Shown here: positions 20,967 through 29,151 of the stretch, piece by piece
How the letters are laid out: each line of letters begins with the position of its first letter
Numbering within the stretch: position 1 is the first letter of the stretch
Assembly (NCBI GenBank): GCA_964397655.1
Contig: CAYNKA010000005.1
Location: forward strand, 262,384-326,383
Source: CAYNKA01 sp964397655
GTDB taxonomy: Bacteria; Spirochaetota; Spirochaetia; DTKZ01
Direction: 5' to 3'
DNA: 64,000 bases
The notes under the pieces: model-generated
What the model saw: only the letters and a program-made list of their open reading frames with translations
Told to the model about the DNA's origin: nothing
Databases searched by the model: none
Made by a program: the position numbers and the translations under genes

Positions 20967-23699
20967 ATGATCGGGTCTCCACGTTTGCAGTTCTTCCTGC
21001 TCACGGGCGGAAGCATGCTGTCCGCCCTCATTTCTCGTTTTCTCCTTCCGAATGCCTTCGCCCACCATTTGTTCACCGTCTGGAGCATTCCCCTGGGCTG
21101 GTTTCTGGAACCGGTCCGGGCAGTCGCCGCCTTCGCCGTCTTCGCCCTATCCTATGCCGCTCTCAACTTGGATCGGGGACTCCCGGTCGATTTGGCGATC
21201 GAGACGTTCGAGGCCTTGCTCGTGCTCGGCGCTGTCAGTTGGATTCGCGGCCTCAACCGAAAGCTCCTTCGCGACCGGACCTACTACAGCCTCCTGGAGG
21301 AAAACGTCTACAGCATGTTCGCGGCGACCCCGGTCGGGTTCGCCATAATCAACGAGCACGGGTCGTTCGATTTCGTGAATCCCTTCTTCTGCAGAATGTT
21401 CGGATACAAAGCGTCCGAACTCACGGGCCGGAGCTACGAGGCGATCGTCCCGCCGGAGAAGATAGGGGAATTCCGGGAATTCCACAGGAAGGTGATCGAA
21501 GGACTCAACGAGCTCACCGGCGAATGGACGGTATTGAAGAACGGAGGAGAAACCATCACGATCCTGTCGAGATCCATCCGGATAATCGGCAAGGACGGAA
21601 GGCCTAAGCGAGCGAGCTTCGTCATCGACATCACCGACAGGAAGCGAACAGAGGATCAAATGGCCTACCTCGCGACGTTTCCCGAGCAGAATCCCGATCC
21701 TGTGATCGAGTTCACCAGCGAGAAGGATATCGTCTACAGCAACTCGGCCGCTCGGGAAAGATTCCCGGATCTCGGCGACAATCCCGATCATCCCTTCCTC
21801 TCGAACTTGGATCCCATCCTTTTTTTATTGAAGGAATACGACCAGAAGCGGGCCGTCCGGGAAATACGGATCAACGGGAGATACTACATTCAGACCTTCG
21901 CGCAGGTCACGAACGGCACGAACGTCCGCATGTACTCGCACGACATCACCGATTTCCGTCGAGCACAGGACGAAATGAGGAAGCTCTCCATCGCCATCCA
22001 GCAGACCTCGAACGCGGTAATCGTGACCGACATTCAGGGCAACATCGAGTTCGTCAATCCTTCGTTCGAGAAGATAACCGGATACTCGAAGGATGAGACG
22101 CTCGGGAAGAATCCCCGCATCCTGAAGAGCGAAATGTATTCCCGGAGCCATTACGAGCGCATGTGGGAGACGCTCGCTTCGGGGGAACCCTGGTTCGGGG
22201 AATTCCACAACAGGAAAAAGGACGGCTCCTACTACTGGGCAGAAGCCCACATCACGCCGATCAAGAACTCCGAAGGCCGAATCGTGAGCTACCTCGGCAT
22301 CCAGGAGGACGTGACGGAACGAAAAAGGATGTTGGAAGCCTTGAAACTTTCGCGGGAGGAAGCCGAACGCGCGAACCGGTTGAAGGGAGAATTCCTCGCC
22401 ACCGTTTCCCACGAAATCAGGACCCCCATGAACGCCATCATCGGGTTCACCTCGCTGCTTTCCGAGGAAGAGACCGATCCGGACAAGCAGGAAAAGCTCA
22501 AGATCATCAACCAGGCCACGCAGAGGCTCCTGGATCTCATCAACGACATCCTCGATTACTCCAAGATCGAGGCGGGAAAGCTCAAGCTGGACGTCTCACG
22601 GTTCGACGTCTCGGACCTCGTGGATTCCCTCCATCTGCTGTTCTCCCCCAAGGCCGAGGAAAAGGGCCTCGAGTTCCGCGTGCGGAAGACCGGGGATTTC
22701 CCGGCGGAAATCCTGGGCGACGAGCACAAGACGTCCCAGGTCATTCAGAATCTTCTCAGCAACGCCATCAAATTCACGAGCAGGGGCAGCGTCGTCGTCG
22801 ACTGCAGCAGGGAATCGGACTTCGTCAGGATCGACGTCACCGACACGGGGATCGGCATTCCGGCTAAGAGACTGGAGAGCATATTCCTCCCGTTCGAGCA
22901 GGCATCGTCCTCCACGAACAGAAAATACGGCGGCTCGGGCCTGGGACTCACCATCAGCGCGAACCTGGCGAGCCTCATGGGGGGCGATCTCACGGTGAAG
23001 AGCGCGGAAGGCGAGGGCTCGACCTTCACCTTCCGGTTCCCGGTCAAGGCGGAGCCGAAGGCCTCCGGTCCGGGCGAATCGCCGCACCCGACGGAAGGCG
23101 CGGATATTAAGCTCAGGCATCTCCACATCCGCGCCCTCGTCGCCGCCGCGGACGAGAGGGGGCGGTTCCTCCTGAAGGACCTCCTGGAAGAGAACGGGAT
23201 CGCATGCGACTGCGTCGCCGGCGAGGGGGAGATGCTGAAGCGGCTCGAGGGATCTAAGTACGATCTCCTGATCATCGACGATTCCCCTGCGTCCGTCGAG
23301 GATGCACGGATCGTGGAGCGGATCCGGAGCCGTTCGGCGTGGAACGATCTCGTGATCGTCTCCACGAGCGCCGGTGCGGATTTCCTCCTGAGAAAGCCCT
23401 GCGAAGCTTCCGAATTCAGGGAAACCATGGAATCGGCCGTCGAAAAGATACGGGCGATCCGGGAAACGCGAGACGACGACGGAACGCCGGACTCGATCGA
23501 CATCATCGCCGCCTTGAGGGAAAATCTCTCCATCTTTTCGCCCCGCCGCCTCCTTTCCGTCGCGGAGGCCGTCGAGAAGAGGCAAAAGAACGCCGCCGAC
23601 CGCGGCATGGCCGAAAGACTCAAGGCCGCCGCCGCCCAGTTCGACTTCGAGGCCCTGGAGTCGATCATTTCGGCGCTCGAAAAGGAAAATCATGACTGA
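20967..23699 (+). CDS. PAS-domain hybrid sensor histidine kinase
   Basis: This 910-residue protein has hydrophobic segments in the first 90 residues, two or three PAS domains (about 115-230, 230-330 and 335-455, the last with a PAC motif YLGIQEDVTERK), a HisKA domain with the phospho-acceptor in FLATVSHEIRTPMNAII, and a HATPase domain (NAIKFTS, DTGIGIPAKRL, GGSGLGLTIS). The C terminus has a shortened receiver-like domain with LLIIDDSP and LLRKP but a degenerate acidic pocket, then a helical tail. It overlaps the next gene by 8 bp, pairing it with an HD-GYP response regulator. Confidence 0.93.
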   Translation: MIGSPRLQFFLLTGGSMLSALISRFLLPNAFAHHLFTVWSIPLGWFLEPVRAVAAFAVFALSYAALNLDRGLPVDLAIETFEALLVLGAVSWIRGLNRKLLRDRTYYSLLEENVYSMFAATPVGFAIINEHGSFDFVNPFFCRMFGYKASELTGRSYEAIVPPEKIGEFREFHRKVIEGLNELTGEWTVLKNGGETITILSRSIRIIGKDGRPKRASFVIDITDRKRTEDQMAYLATFPEQNPDPVIEFTSEKDIVYSNSAARERFPDLGDNPDHPFLSNLDPILFLLKEYDQKRAVREIRINGRYYIQTFAQVTNGTNVRMYSHDITDFRRAQDEMRKLSIAIQQTSNAVIVTDIQGNIEFVNPSFEKITGYSKDETLGKNPRILKSEMYSRSHYERMWETLASGEPWFGEFHNRKKDGSYYWAEAHITPIKNSEGRIVSYLGIQEDVTERKRMLEALKLSREEAERANRLKGEFLATVSHEIRTPMNAIIGFTSLLSEEETDPDKQEKLKIINQATQRLLDLINDILDYSKIEAGKLKLDVSRFDVSDLVDSLHLLFSPKAEEKGLEFRVRKTGDFPAEILGDEHKTSQVIQNLLSNAIKFTSRGSVVVDCSRESDFVRIDVTDTGIGIPAKRLESIFLPFEQASSSTNRKYGGSGLGLTISANLASLMGGDLTVKSAEGEGSTFTFRFPVKAEPKASGPGESPHPTEGADIKLRHLHIRALVAAADERGRFLLKDLLEENGIACDCVAGEGEMLKRLEGSKYDLLIIDDSPASVEDARIVERIRSRSAWNDLVIVSTSAGADFLLRKPCEASEFRETMESAVEKIRAIRETRDDDGTPDSIDIIAALRENLSIFSPRRLLSVAEAVEKRQKNAADRGMAERLKAAAAQFDFEALESIISALEKENHD

Positions 23700-24711
23700 A
23701 TCGAAAGCGAAAGTGCTCATCGTGGACGACCTGCCGGAGAACCGCAGGCTGCTCGCCACGATAGTCGCGAAATACACCGACTACGAAGTTTCCCTGGCCA
23801 AGGACGGAAGATCGGTGATCGAGGGCATCGAACGCGACCTCCCGGACATCATCCTCCTGGACATCATGATGCCGGAAATGGACGGCTACGAGGTGGCAAC
23901 CCGCCTGCGCCTCAACCCGGCGACCATGAACATCCCGATCGTCTTCATCACCGCCTTGGACAAGATCGAGGACAAGATGAAGGCGTTCGACATCGGGGCC
24001 GTGGACTACATCGTGAAGCCGTTCAACCCGAAGGAAGTCCTCAAGCGGTTGAACACGCATATCGAACTCAAGAAATACCGCGACCAGCTCGAGAGCGAGA
24101 TCAGGTCCAGGACCGCAGAGATCGAGCAGATCAACGGGGTCCTGATCTCGGCCCTGGAATCCGCGAATTATTACAACGACGACAACACCGGCAATCACAT
24201 CAAGCGGGTCTCGCGCTATTCCCGGGTTCTCGCTGAAAACCTCGGACTCCCTTCGGGGAAATCGAACGAGATCTACCGGTACGCCTCGCTTCACGACATC
24301 GGCAAGATCGGGATTCCGAACCTCATCCTGAAAAAGCCAGATGCCCTCACGGCCGAGGAACGGATCAGGATGCAGGACCATACGGTCATCGGGTTCAGGA
24401 TGATCAACCTACCGGGAGTTCCCGACACCGCGAAGAACATCATTCTCCACCATCACGAAAAGTGGGACGGGACGGGATACCCGCGGGGGCTCATGGGAAG
24501 GGAGATCCCGGTCGAGGCGAGGATCGTCGCACTCGCGGACGTCTACGACGCCCTGCGCACCGCCCGTCCCTACAAGCCGCCGTTCTCGGAAGACGACACC
24601 CACAGGATCCTCGTCGAATCCTCCGGAACCCATTTCGATCCCCTGGTCGTCGAGGCCTACAAGAACGGTCGGGAGCTGTTCCGGAAGATCTACGACGGAT
24701 TCAAGGAGTGA
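23692..24711 (+). CDS. Response regulator with HD-GYP phosphodiesterase domain
   Basis: This 339-residue protein has an N-terminal receiver domain (VLIVDD, phospho-Asp57 in ILLDIMMPEMDGYE, KPFNP) joined by a helical linker to an HD-GYP domain (HDIGKIGIPNLIL; HHEKWDGTGYPRGL; ALADVYDALRTARPYK). HD-GYP domains hydrolyse cyclic di-GMP. The overlap with the upstream hybrid kinase suggests that kinase controls it. Its last 22 bp overlap the convergent flavoprotein gene. Confidence 0.95.
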   Translation: MTESKAKVLIVDDLPENRRLLATIVAKYTDYEVSLAKDGRSVIEGIERDLPDIILLDIMMPEMDGYEVATRLRLNPATMNIPIVFITALDKIEDKMKAFDIGAVDYIVKPFNPKEVLKRLNTHIELKKYRDQLESEIRSRTAEIEQINGVLISALESANYYNDDNTGNHIKRVSRYSRVLAENLGLPSGKSNEIYRYASLHDIGKIGIPNLILKKPDALTAEERIRMQDHTVIGFRMINLPGVPDTAKNIILHHHEKWDGTGYPRGLMGREIPVEARIVALADVYDALRTARPYKPPFSEDDTHRILVESSGTHFDPLVVEAYKNGRELFRKIYDGFKE

Positions 24712-25994
24712 GCCGGGAGGGGCTCTCCGAGTATGCCCATCGCGGCCCTGATGCCGCTGGCCCACGCCCCGGTGATGCCCCGGCTGGTACCGGCTCCGTC
24801 GCCGATCAGATACAGGCCTTCCAGGGCCCGGAAGTAGGAATCCCGGAACTCGGGTTTGTTCGCGTAGAGCTTGATCTCCGGATAATACATGATGGTGCTC
24901 GGATGAAGAATGCCGGGAACTATGGTATCGAGGAGCTTCATCGCCTTCCAGATTCCCCGTAGGATCTTCGCCGGCACGGCCAGGCTTATGTCTCCCGGCG
25001 TGCAGCGCAGCGTAGGTTCGAAGTGGTAGAGGTCGCCCGTGAAGGATTCCTCCTTCGAGCGCTTCCCGAGCCGGAAGTCCCCCACGCGCTGCATGATGGG
25101 ACGCCCTCCTCCCATGAGCATCGCCTGGAGCCCGAGCATTTCCGCGAACCGCTGACCGCTCGCGAGAGGCTCGGTGAAGGTCACGGTCTTGAGCATGGCG
25201 AAGTTGACGAGGTCGTTCACCCTGCTCGCCTCGGAATACGCGTGTCCGTTCACCGAGTAGTAACGGTCGTTCGCCGGGGTCACGTACCGTTCCTGGACCA
25301 CGAATGCCCGAACCGAGTTCGTGCAGAAGGTCCTGACCCGATCCGGAAAGAGGAATTTCGGATCGTAGTAGTCGCGTACGATCGGGTAATGGTCCATGGT
25401 GCTTTCGATCCTGATTCCGATATCCACGACATGGTCCACGAAGGGAATGCCGGCCTTCTCCATCACGCCCTGAAGGAAGCGGAATCCCTGCCGGCCCGGT
25501 GCTAGGACGAGGTCTCCGTAAGCGTAGGTTCCCTTGTCGGTCTCGAGGATCCTCCGTTCCGCGTCGACCGCGAGGGCGTTTTCCTCCAGTCGGAAGTCCG
25601 CCCCGCGGTTCCCGAGTTCCGCGACGAGCCGCTTTATGAGAAGGAGGCCGCCGTCGGTGCCGAGGTGCGACTGCCTGACGTCCAAGAGCTGGACTCCGAG
25701 GTTTTCCGCCCTGCGGGTGTAGACCGACAGGTTGCGCTTTTCCATGATGGAAGGATGAAGGTCCTCGATGACTCGTTCGAGGAAGGAATCGGCCTCGTTC
25801 TTGGTCCAGTACTCCGACGGGAATCCGATGGGATAGGTGAAATTCATCTTGCAGTCGTTTCTGAGCCCTCCGGAGGAGATCTTCTCTCGGTCGATGAGAA
25901 GAATTCGGCGCTTGTTACCTCGGGAGGTCAGGTACATCGCCGCGCCGAGTCCGGCCGGTCCCGTACCAACGACGACGACATCGTACTTGGTCAT
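24690..25994 (-). CDS. FAD-dependent dehydrogenase-like flavoprotein
   Basis: This 434-residue protein begins with an FAD-binding Rossmann motif VVVVGTGPAGLGAAMYL and a glutamate/aspartate strand ILLIDREK; the C terminus has GLYLIGDGAGTSRGITGAW, the second FAD-contact motif. It resembles the COG2509-type uncharacterised FAD-dependent dehydrogenases. The substrate is unknown. It converges with the HD-GYP gene and is divergent from the envelope protein gene at 26168. Confidence 0.85.
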   Translation of the reverse strand: MTKYDVVVVGTGPAGLGAAMYLTSRGNKRRILLIDREKISSGGLRNDCKMNFTYPIGFPSEYWTKNEADSFLERVIEDLHPSIMEKRNLSVYTRRAENLGVQLLDVRQSHLGTDGGLLLIKRLVAELGNRGADFRLEENALAVDAERRILETDKGTYAYGDLVLAPGRQGFRFLQGVMEKAGIPFVDHVVDIGIRIESTMDHYPIVRDYYDPKFLFPDRVRTFCTNSVRAFVVQERYVTPANDRYYSVNGHAYSEASRVNDLVNFAMLKTVTFTEPLASGQRFAEMLGLQAMLMGGGRPIMQRVGDFRLGKRSKEESFTGDLYHFEPTLRCTPGDISLAVPAKILRGIWKAMKLLDTIVPGILHPSTIMYYPEIKLYANKPEFRDSYFRALEGLYLIGDGAGTSRGITGAWASGIRAAMGILGEPLPAHSLNPS

Positions 25995-26063
25995 GACGGA
26001 TTACTCTACCGATTTTCCTTCGCTTGTTCCAGAGATCCGGATCGACGGTCTTCGGAAACGCCT

Positions 26064-26111
26064 CTCTCCGGAAACCTCTCCGGAAACCTCTCCGGAAACC
26101 TCTCCGGAAAC
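26064..26111. repeat. Four tandem 12-bp repeats (CTCTCCGGAAAC)
   Basis: Four exact head-to-tail copies of CTCTCCGGAAAC lie between the divergent flavoprotein and envelope-protein genes, just upstream of the latter's predicted promoter. The array could be a variable-number spacer or a cluster of regulator sites. A partial, degenerate copy precedes it. Confidence 0.9.
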
Positions 26112-26117
26112 CCCTCC

Positions 26118-26146
26118 TTGTCAAAAAATTCCCGTTGCCTCATACT
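26118..26146 (+). promoter_or_regulatory. Sigma70 promoter for the envelope protein gene
   Basis: TTGTCA, 17 bp, CATACT lies directly after the 12-bp repeats and 21 bp before the ATG at 26168. Confidence 0.6.
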
Positions 26147-26167
26147 GTGGCCGGGAGGCCGAGCCTC

Positions 26168-26743
26168 ATGAAAAAATCAGCGGCGCTGACTCTGCTTTTC
26201 GCCGTACTTTTGGCCTCTGCGCACGCGAAGCCGGTCAAGGAACGAAGCGTCATGTTCCAGTTCGGTTTGGGCTTCGCGAGGATCGATTACTCCTCCGAAA
26301 TGAACGAACTGATGGACGAGATCGGAGACCAGCGGGGGATCGAAGAACTCACCGTATATGTCGACATAGGCCTCGGTTTCTCAGCCGGCCCGAAGAGCTA
26401 CGTTCTCCTGAGCGTTTCCGGAGTCGGAGACCGGCTCTACGATTCCGAGTCCCACCTCCAGGTGAACACCATCCTGTACGCCTGCGGTTTCCGATATTAT
26501 CCGTTCACGACAGGACTCCTCCTCGGCGCGGACGCAGGCGTCGCAAGATGCTCGCTGAAGAGCGACATGGGCATAAAGTCCGACAGCGACTGGGGCCCGG
26601 GCGCCCGGGCCTTCGTCGGCTACGATTTCGCCAGGAAGCCCTCGGGGTTCTCCTTGATCCTCGGGCTCTCCGCCACGGTTGCGGTCGTCGACGGCGATCT
26701 TATCGATTCCGCGCAGATCTGCCTGGACCTCGCCTGGAAATGA
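26168..26743 (+). CDS. Putative outer-membrane beta-barrel-like protein
   Basis: This 191-residue protein has a signal peptide (MKKSAALTLLFAVLLASAHA, cleavage likely before K21) and then alternating aromatic/small residue segments such as VMFQFGLGFARIDY and TILYACGFRYYPF that suggest beta strands of a small barrel. The ATG at 26168 has a GGGAGG site; in-frame upstream codons cross the 12-bp repeats and lack a signal sequence, so they are excluded. No named family was recognised. Confidence 0.7.
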   Translation: MKKSAALTLLFAVLLASAHAKPVKERSVMFQFGLGFARIDYSSEMNELMDEIGDQRGIEELTVYVDIGLGFSAGPKSYVLLSVSGVGDRLYDSESHLQVNTILYACGFRYYPFTTGLLLGADAGVARCSLKSDMGIKSDSDWGPGARAFVGYDFARKPSGFSLILGLSATVAVVDGDLIDSAQICLDLAWK

Positions 26744-26747
26744 GAAA

Positions 26748-26763
26748 GCCGCCCCGGGGCGGC
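26748..26763 (-). terminator. Hairpin between convergent genes
   Basis: GCCGCCCCGGGGCGGC is a perfect palindrome between the envelope protein stop and the aminotransferase stop. On the minus strand it is followed by TTTCTCATTT, making it a plausible terminator for the aminotransferase transcript. Confidence 0.55.
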
Positions 26764-26821
26764 CGTCCGATCGAACAGAAACTCCGCACGATGTCGAGCC
26801 CCCGATCCCGGGACGCGGCGC

Positions 26822-28180
26822 CTATCCGAGGGCCGATGCCGCCGCATGAACCGGTCCGGCGCTCAGGGACTCCGCCCGGCCTCTGCCCGAAACGGCGGAT
26901 TCGCAGGCTTTCGCGAGGGCTCCGAAAATCCTCGCCCGGCGGGCGTCGTCGTGTTCGAGGAGCGTGAATCGGAATCCCGGAAGGTCGCTCGCGAAACCCG
27001 AAAGCGGCACGACGCAGATCCCTTCGCTCCCCAGGAGGGCATAGACGAAACGTTTGTCCCTCTCGAGTCCCCGGGACTTCTCCTCGATGTGGGCCGCGAG
27101 GGAAGGATCCCCGATCGGAAGAGGGATCCGTTCCGGCAATGCGCCTGGCTCGAACACGACCGTCCCGTAGAACGCTCCCTTGGGCGGCGTGAACCGGATG
27201 CCTGGAACTCCCGAGAAGGCGGCCTCGGCCTCCGCCGCCCGAGCGGCGAACATGTCCGTCCTGCGTTCGAGATGTCCGGGATATCGCGCGTCCCCCATGA
27301 TCCTCGGAATGACGATCTGCGGCAGGCTCGTGGAACAGACCTCCAGGCGCTTCGCCGCGACCAGGCTTTCGATGTACGCGGCGAAGGAGGGGCAGGCGTT
27401 GCGATTGTAGACCTCGATCCAGCCGCAGCGCGCTCCGGGCCAGGGGAATTCCTTGGAGATCGACCGCAGGGCGATGCCCGGAACATCCTCGATCACCTCG
27501 CTCAGGGCGGCGGTCGGGTTTCCGGGGTACACGATGCTTGCGTAGGTTTCGTCGCACACGAGGAAGAGACCGTATTTCCTCGCTATTTCCACGAAGCCCT
27601 CGAGCGTCGCCCTGTCGTAGACGGCGCCGGTCGGATTGTTCGGATTGATGAGCAGGATGCCCGCGATCGAGTCGTTGTACTTCACCTTGAGCTCGACGTC
27701 GTCGAGGTCCGGTTTCCAGTCCCGGCAGGGATCGAGCTTGTAGGTGAGGTGGGAGTAGCCGGAATGAGCGGCCTCGGCCGACGAGAGCGTCGAATAGGCC
27801 GGCGACGGGCCGAGGACCCTCGATTCCCTCCTGAGGAAGCCGAAGACCTTCGCGACCGCGTCCCCGAGCCCGTTGAAGAATACGATGTCGCCGGCCTCCA
27901 CGCGGGCGCCTCCCCGGGCGTTCGCCCGACCGGCGAGGAAGTCCCGGGCGCTCGAGGCGCCCTCGGTTTCCGAATAGGCGTAACTCAGGTCGTCGGCGAC
28001 GGCCTCGGCCACGATCTCCTTGATCCAGGGCGCTACGGGCTCGCCCTTCTTCACCGGGTCGCCGATGTTCTCCCACACCGGCTCCACGCCCCACTCGGCG
28101 AGGGAACGGCCGAAGCCGACGATTTCGCGGATCTCGTACTTGAGCTGGCCCGCGCCCGGGTGAACGATGCTGTGTCTCAT
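26822..28180 (-). CDS. PLP-dependent class I/II aminotransferase
   Basis: This 452-residue fold-type I aminotransferase shows LLINPNNPTGAVYDRATLEG (the NPNNPTG substrate/cofactor loop), FLVCDETYASIVYPG (cofactor Asp and Tyr) and the PLP lysine in SISKEFPWPGARCGW. The residue set fits an alanine/aspartate/branched-chain type, but the amino acid cannot be read directly. It lies 62 bp downstream of a leader-peptide attenuator whose control codons are mostly Ala, which argues for a role in alanine supply. A GGAGG site precedes the ATG. Confidence 0.9.
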   Translation of the reverse strand: MRHSIVHPGAGQLKYEIREIVGFGRSLAEWGVEPVWENIGDPVKKGEPVAPWIKEIVAEAVADDLSYAYSETEGASSARDFLAGRANARGGARVEAGDIVFFNGLGDAVAKVFGFLRRESRVLGPSPAYSTLSSAEAAHSGYSHLTYKLDPCRDWKPDLDDVELKVKYNDSIAGILLINPNNPTGAVYDRATLEGFVEIARKYGLFLVCDETYASIVYPGNPTAALSEVIEDVPGIALRSISKEFPWPGARCGWIEVYNRNACPSFAAYIESLVAAKRLEVCSTSLPQIVIPRIMGDARYPGHLERRTDMFAARAAEAEAAFSGVPGIRFTPPKGAFYGTVVFEPGALPERIPLPIGDPSLAAHIEEKSRGLERDKRFVYALLGSEGICVVPLSGFASDLPGFRFTLLEHDDARRARIFGALAKACESAVSGRGRAESLSAGPVHAAASALG

Positions 28181-28242
28181 GTGTCCTCCTCCGGCCGCCT
28201 CTCCACCGCTTCGAGGATCGGGCTTTCTCGGCCCGGGAGGGC

Positions 28243-28280
28243 AAAAAAAAGCCGCAATCCTTTCGCGAGGATTGCGGCTT
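28243..28280 (-). terminator. Intrinsic terminator of the aminotransferase leader (segments 3 and 4)
   Basis: On the minus strand AAGCCGCAATCC (28269-28280) pairs perfectly with GGATTGCGGCTT (28249-28260) around an 8-nt loop and is followed by a run of Ts. It lies between the leader peptide stop and the aminotransferase start, so it must be bypassed for the gene to be expressed. Confidence 0.85.
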
Positions 28281-28326
28281 GAATGTTTCGATGATCGAAC
28301 TAGCCGCGATCCTCCTGGATAGCGGC
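28269..28326 (-). promoter_or_regulatory. Attenuator alternative pairings (segments 1, 2 and 3)
   Basis: Segment 1, GCCGCTATCC (28317-28326), pairs with segment 2, GGATCGCGGC (28303-28312), across a 4-nt loop with one mismatch. Segment 2, extended to GGATCGCGGCT (28302-28312), can instead pair with segment 3, AGCCGCAATCC, 10 of 11 positions, which would block the terminator. Segment 1 covers the Ala-Ala-Ile codons and segment 2 covers the end and stop of the leader peptide, the geometry of trp/his-type attenuators. Confidence 0.75.
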
Positions 28327-28368
28327 CGCCGCGAGACGAATCCGAGACATGTCGAATTTCGTTTTCAT
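28300..28368 (-). CDS. Leader peptide with an Ala codon run
   Basis: A 22-residue reading frame starts at the ATG at 28368 (MKTKFDMSRIR) and continues LAAAAIQEDRG to a TAG stop. Four successive Ala codons (GCG GCG GCC GCT) flanked by Leu and Ile are the candidate control codons. The promoter places transcription start at or one base before the first ATG, so translation would be leaderless; an internal ATG at 28350 is the alternative start. It sits in the correct position for ribosome-controlled attenuation of the aminotransferase gene. Confidence 0.6.
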   Translation of the reverse strand: MKTKFDMSRIRLAAAAIQEDRG

Positions 28369-28375
28369 CGTCTTC

Positions 28376-28404
28376 CTTATACGCCTTCCGTCTCGGAAAG
28401 TCAA
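28376..28404 (-). promoter_or_regulatory. Sigma70 promoter for the attenuator leader and aminotransferase
   Basis: The minus strand reads TTGACT, exactly 17 bp, TATAAG. It is a strong promoter reading into the leader peptide, and lies 42 bp downstream of the preceding gene's stop. Confidence 0.8.
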
Positions 28405-28445
28405 GGAGTAGGAACGAGAAGTCCGTCGATCCTGATTCAGGTCGG

Positions 28446-29057
28446 TCAGGGAGCGTAATCGTAGTTCGCCACGTCGAAGATGATTTCCGTCTTCAAGGAA
28501 TACTTCTTCGTCTCCTCGTCCGCGCTCGTGTCCTGGATCATGATCTGGAGCTTCGTCATCGACGTTGCGGAATCCCGATGATGCCATTCGATGTCGGCGC
28601 TTTCGACCCATTTTCCTTCCTTCTTGTCCCTCGCCCTTCCTCCCAGGGCCTTCTTGATCCAGGCGCGTTCGCCGATCGTGATGCCGCGCTCCTTTACATC
28701 GACGAGCTGATCCTCGTCCCAGAAGTACACCTGAATATAGGGATCGGTGCTCTGCCCCGGTTTGAGGAGGTTCTCGTCGCCGGGCTCGCCGAAGCGCTTC
28801 TTCGCCATAACCTTCTGCTCGTAGAACGCGAGGACAGCTTCGGGCGCCGCGGCGACCGAATAGGTCCGTCTTACGCCGGACCGCAGCCCCTGTTCCTTGG
28901 GGTACTGTTCCTCGTTGATTAATACCGCTCCCGCATAGACCGGGATTTGCTCGGCCTTCACCGGCCTTTCCGCCGCGACGGGCGAGACGCCTGCCAGAGC
29001 CGCGAAAAGGGCCAGAAAACCGATGAGAAGGAATCGTCCGCTCTTTTCCGCTTTCAT
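28446..29057 (-). CDS. Secreted protein of unknown function
   Basis: This 203-residue protein has a signal peptide (FLLIGFLALFAALAGVSPVAA, cleavage likely after VAA) and a mature domain beginning RPVKAEQIPVYAGAVLINEE. Segments such as YSVAAAPEAVLAFYEQKV resemble small secreted spirochaete proteins, but no named domain was recognised. It has its own promoter and does not appear to share an operon with the aminotransferase. Confidence 0.7.
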   Translation of the reverse strand: MKAEKSGRFLLIGFLALFAALAGVSPVAAERPVKAEQIPVYAGAVLINEEQYPKEQGLRSGVRRTYSVAAAPEAVLAFYEQKVMAKKRFGEPGDENLLKPGQSTDPYIQVYFWDEDQLVDVKERGITIGERAWIKKALGGRARDKKEGKWVESADIEWHHRDSATSMTKLQIMIQDTSADEETKKYSLKTEIIFDVANYDYAP

Positions 29058-29092
29058 GATACTGCCTCACTTACGATGCGAATTTCACCACC

Positions 29093-29120
29093 ACTATATC
29101 GCGGAATCGGAAAAATGCAA
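29093..29120 (-). promoter_or_regulatory. Sigma70 promoter for the secreted protein gene
   Basis: TTGCAT, 16 bp, TATAGT on the minus strand, ending 35 bp before the ATG at 29057. Confidence 0.6.
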
Positions 29121-29151
29121 GGGATACCCGCTCTCGGCCGAAACCCCGCTG

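Noticed and set aside
26024..26167. An N-terminal extension of the envelope protein through the 12-bp repeats
   Set aside because: The extension (repeating RKPL) removes the signal peptide from the N terminus and precedes the predicted promoter.
28300..29070. A long minus-strand frame covering both the secreted protein gene and the attenuator leader
   Set aside because: It uses a different frame from the secreted protein, which has a signal peptide and a good promoter; only the last 22 codons are supported as a leader peptide.
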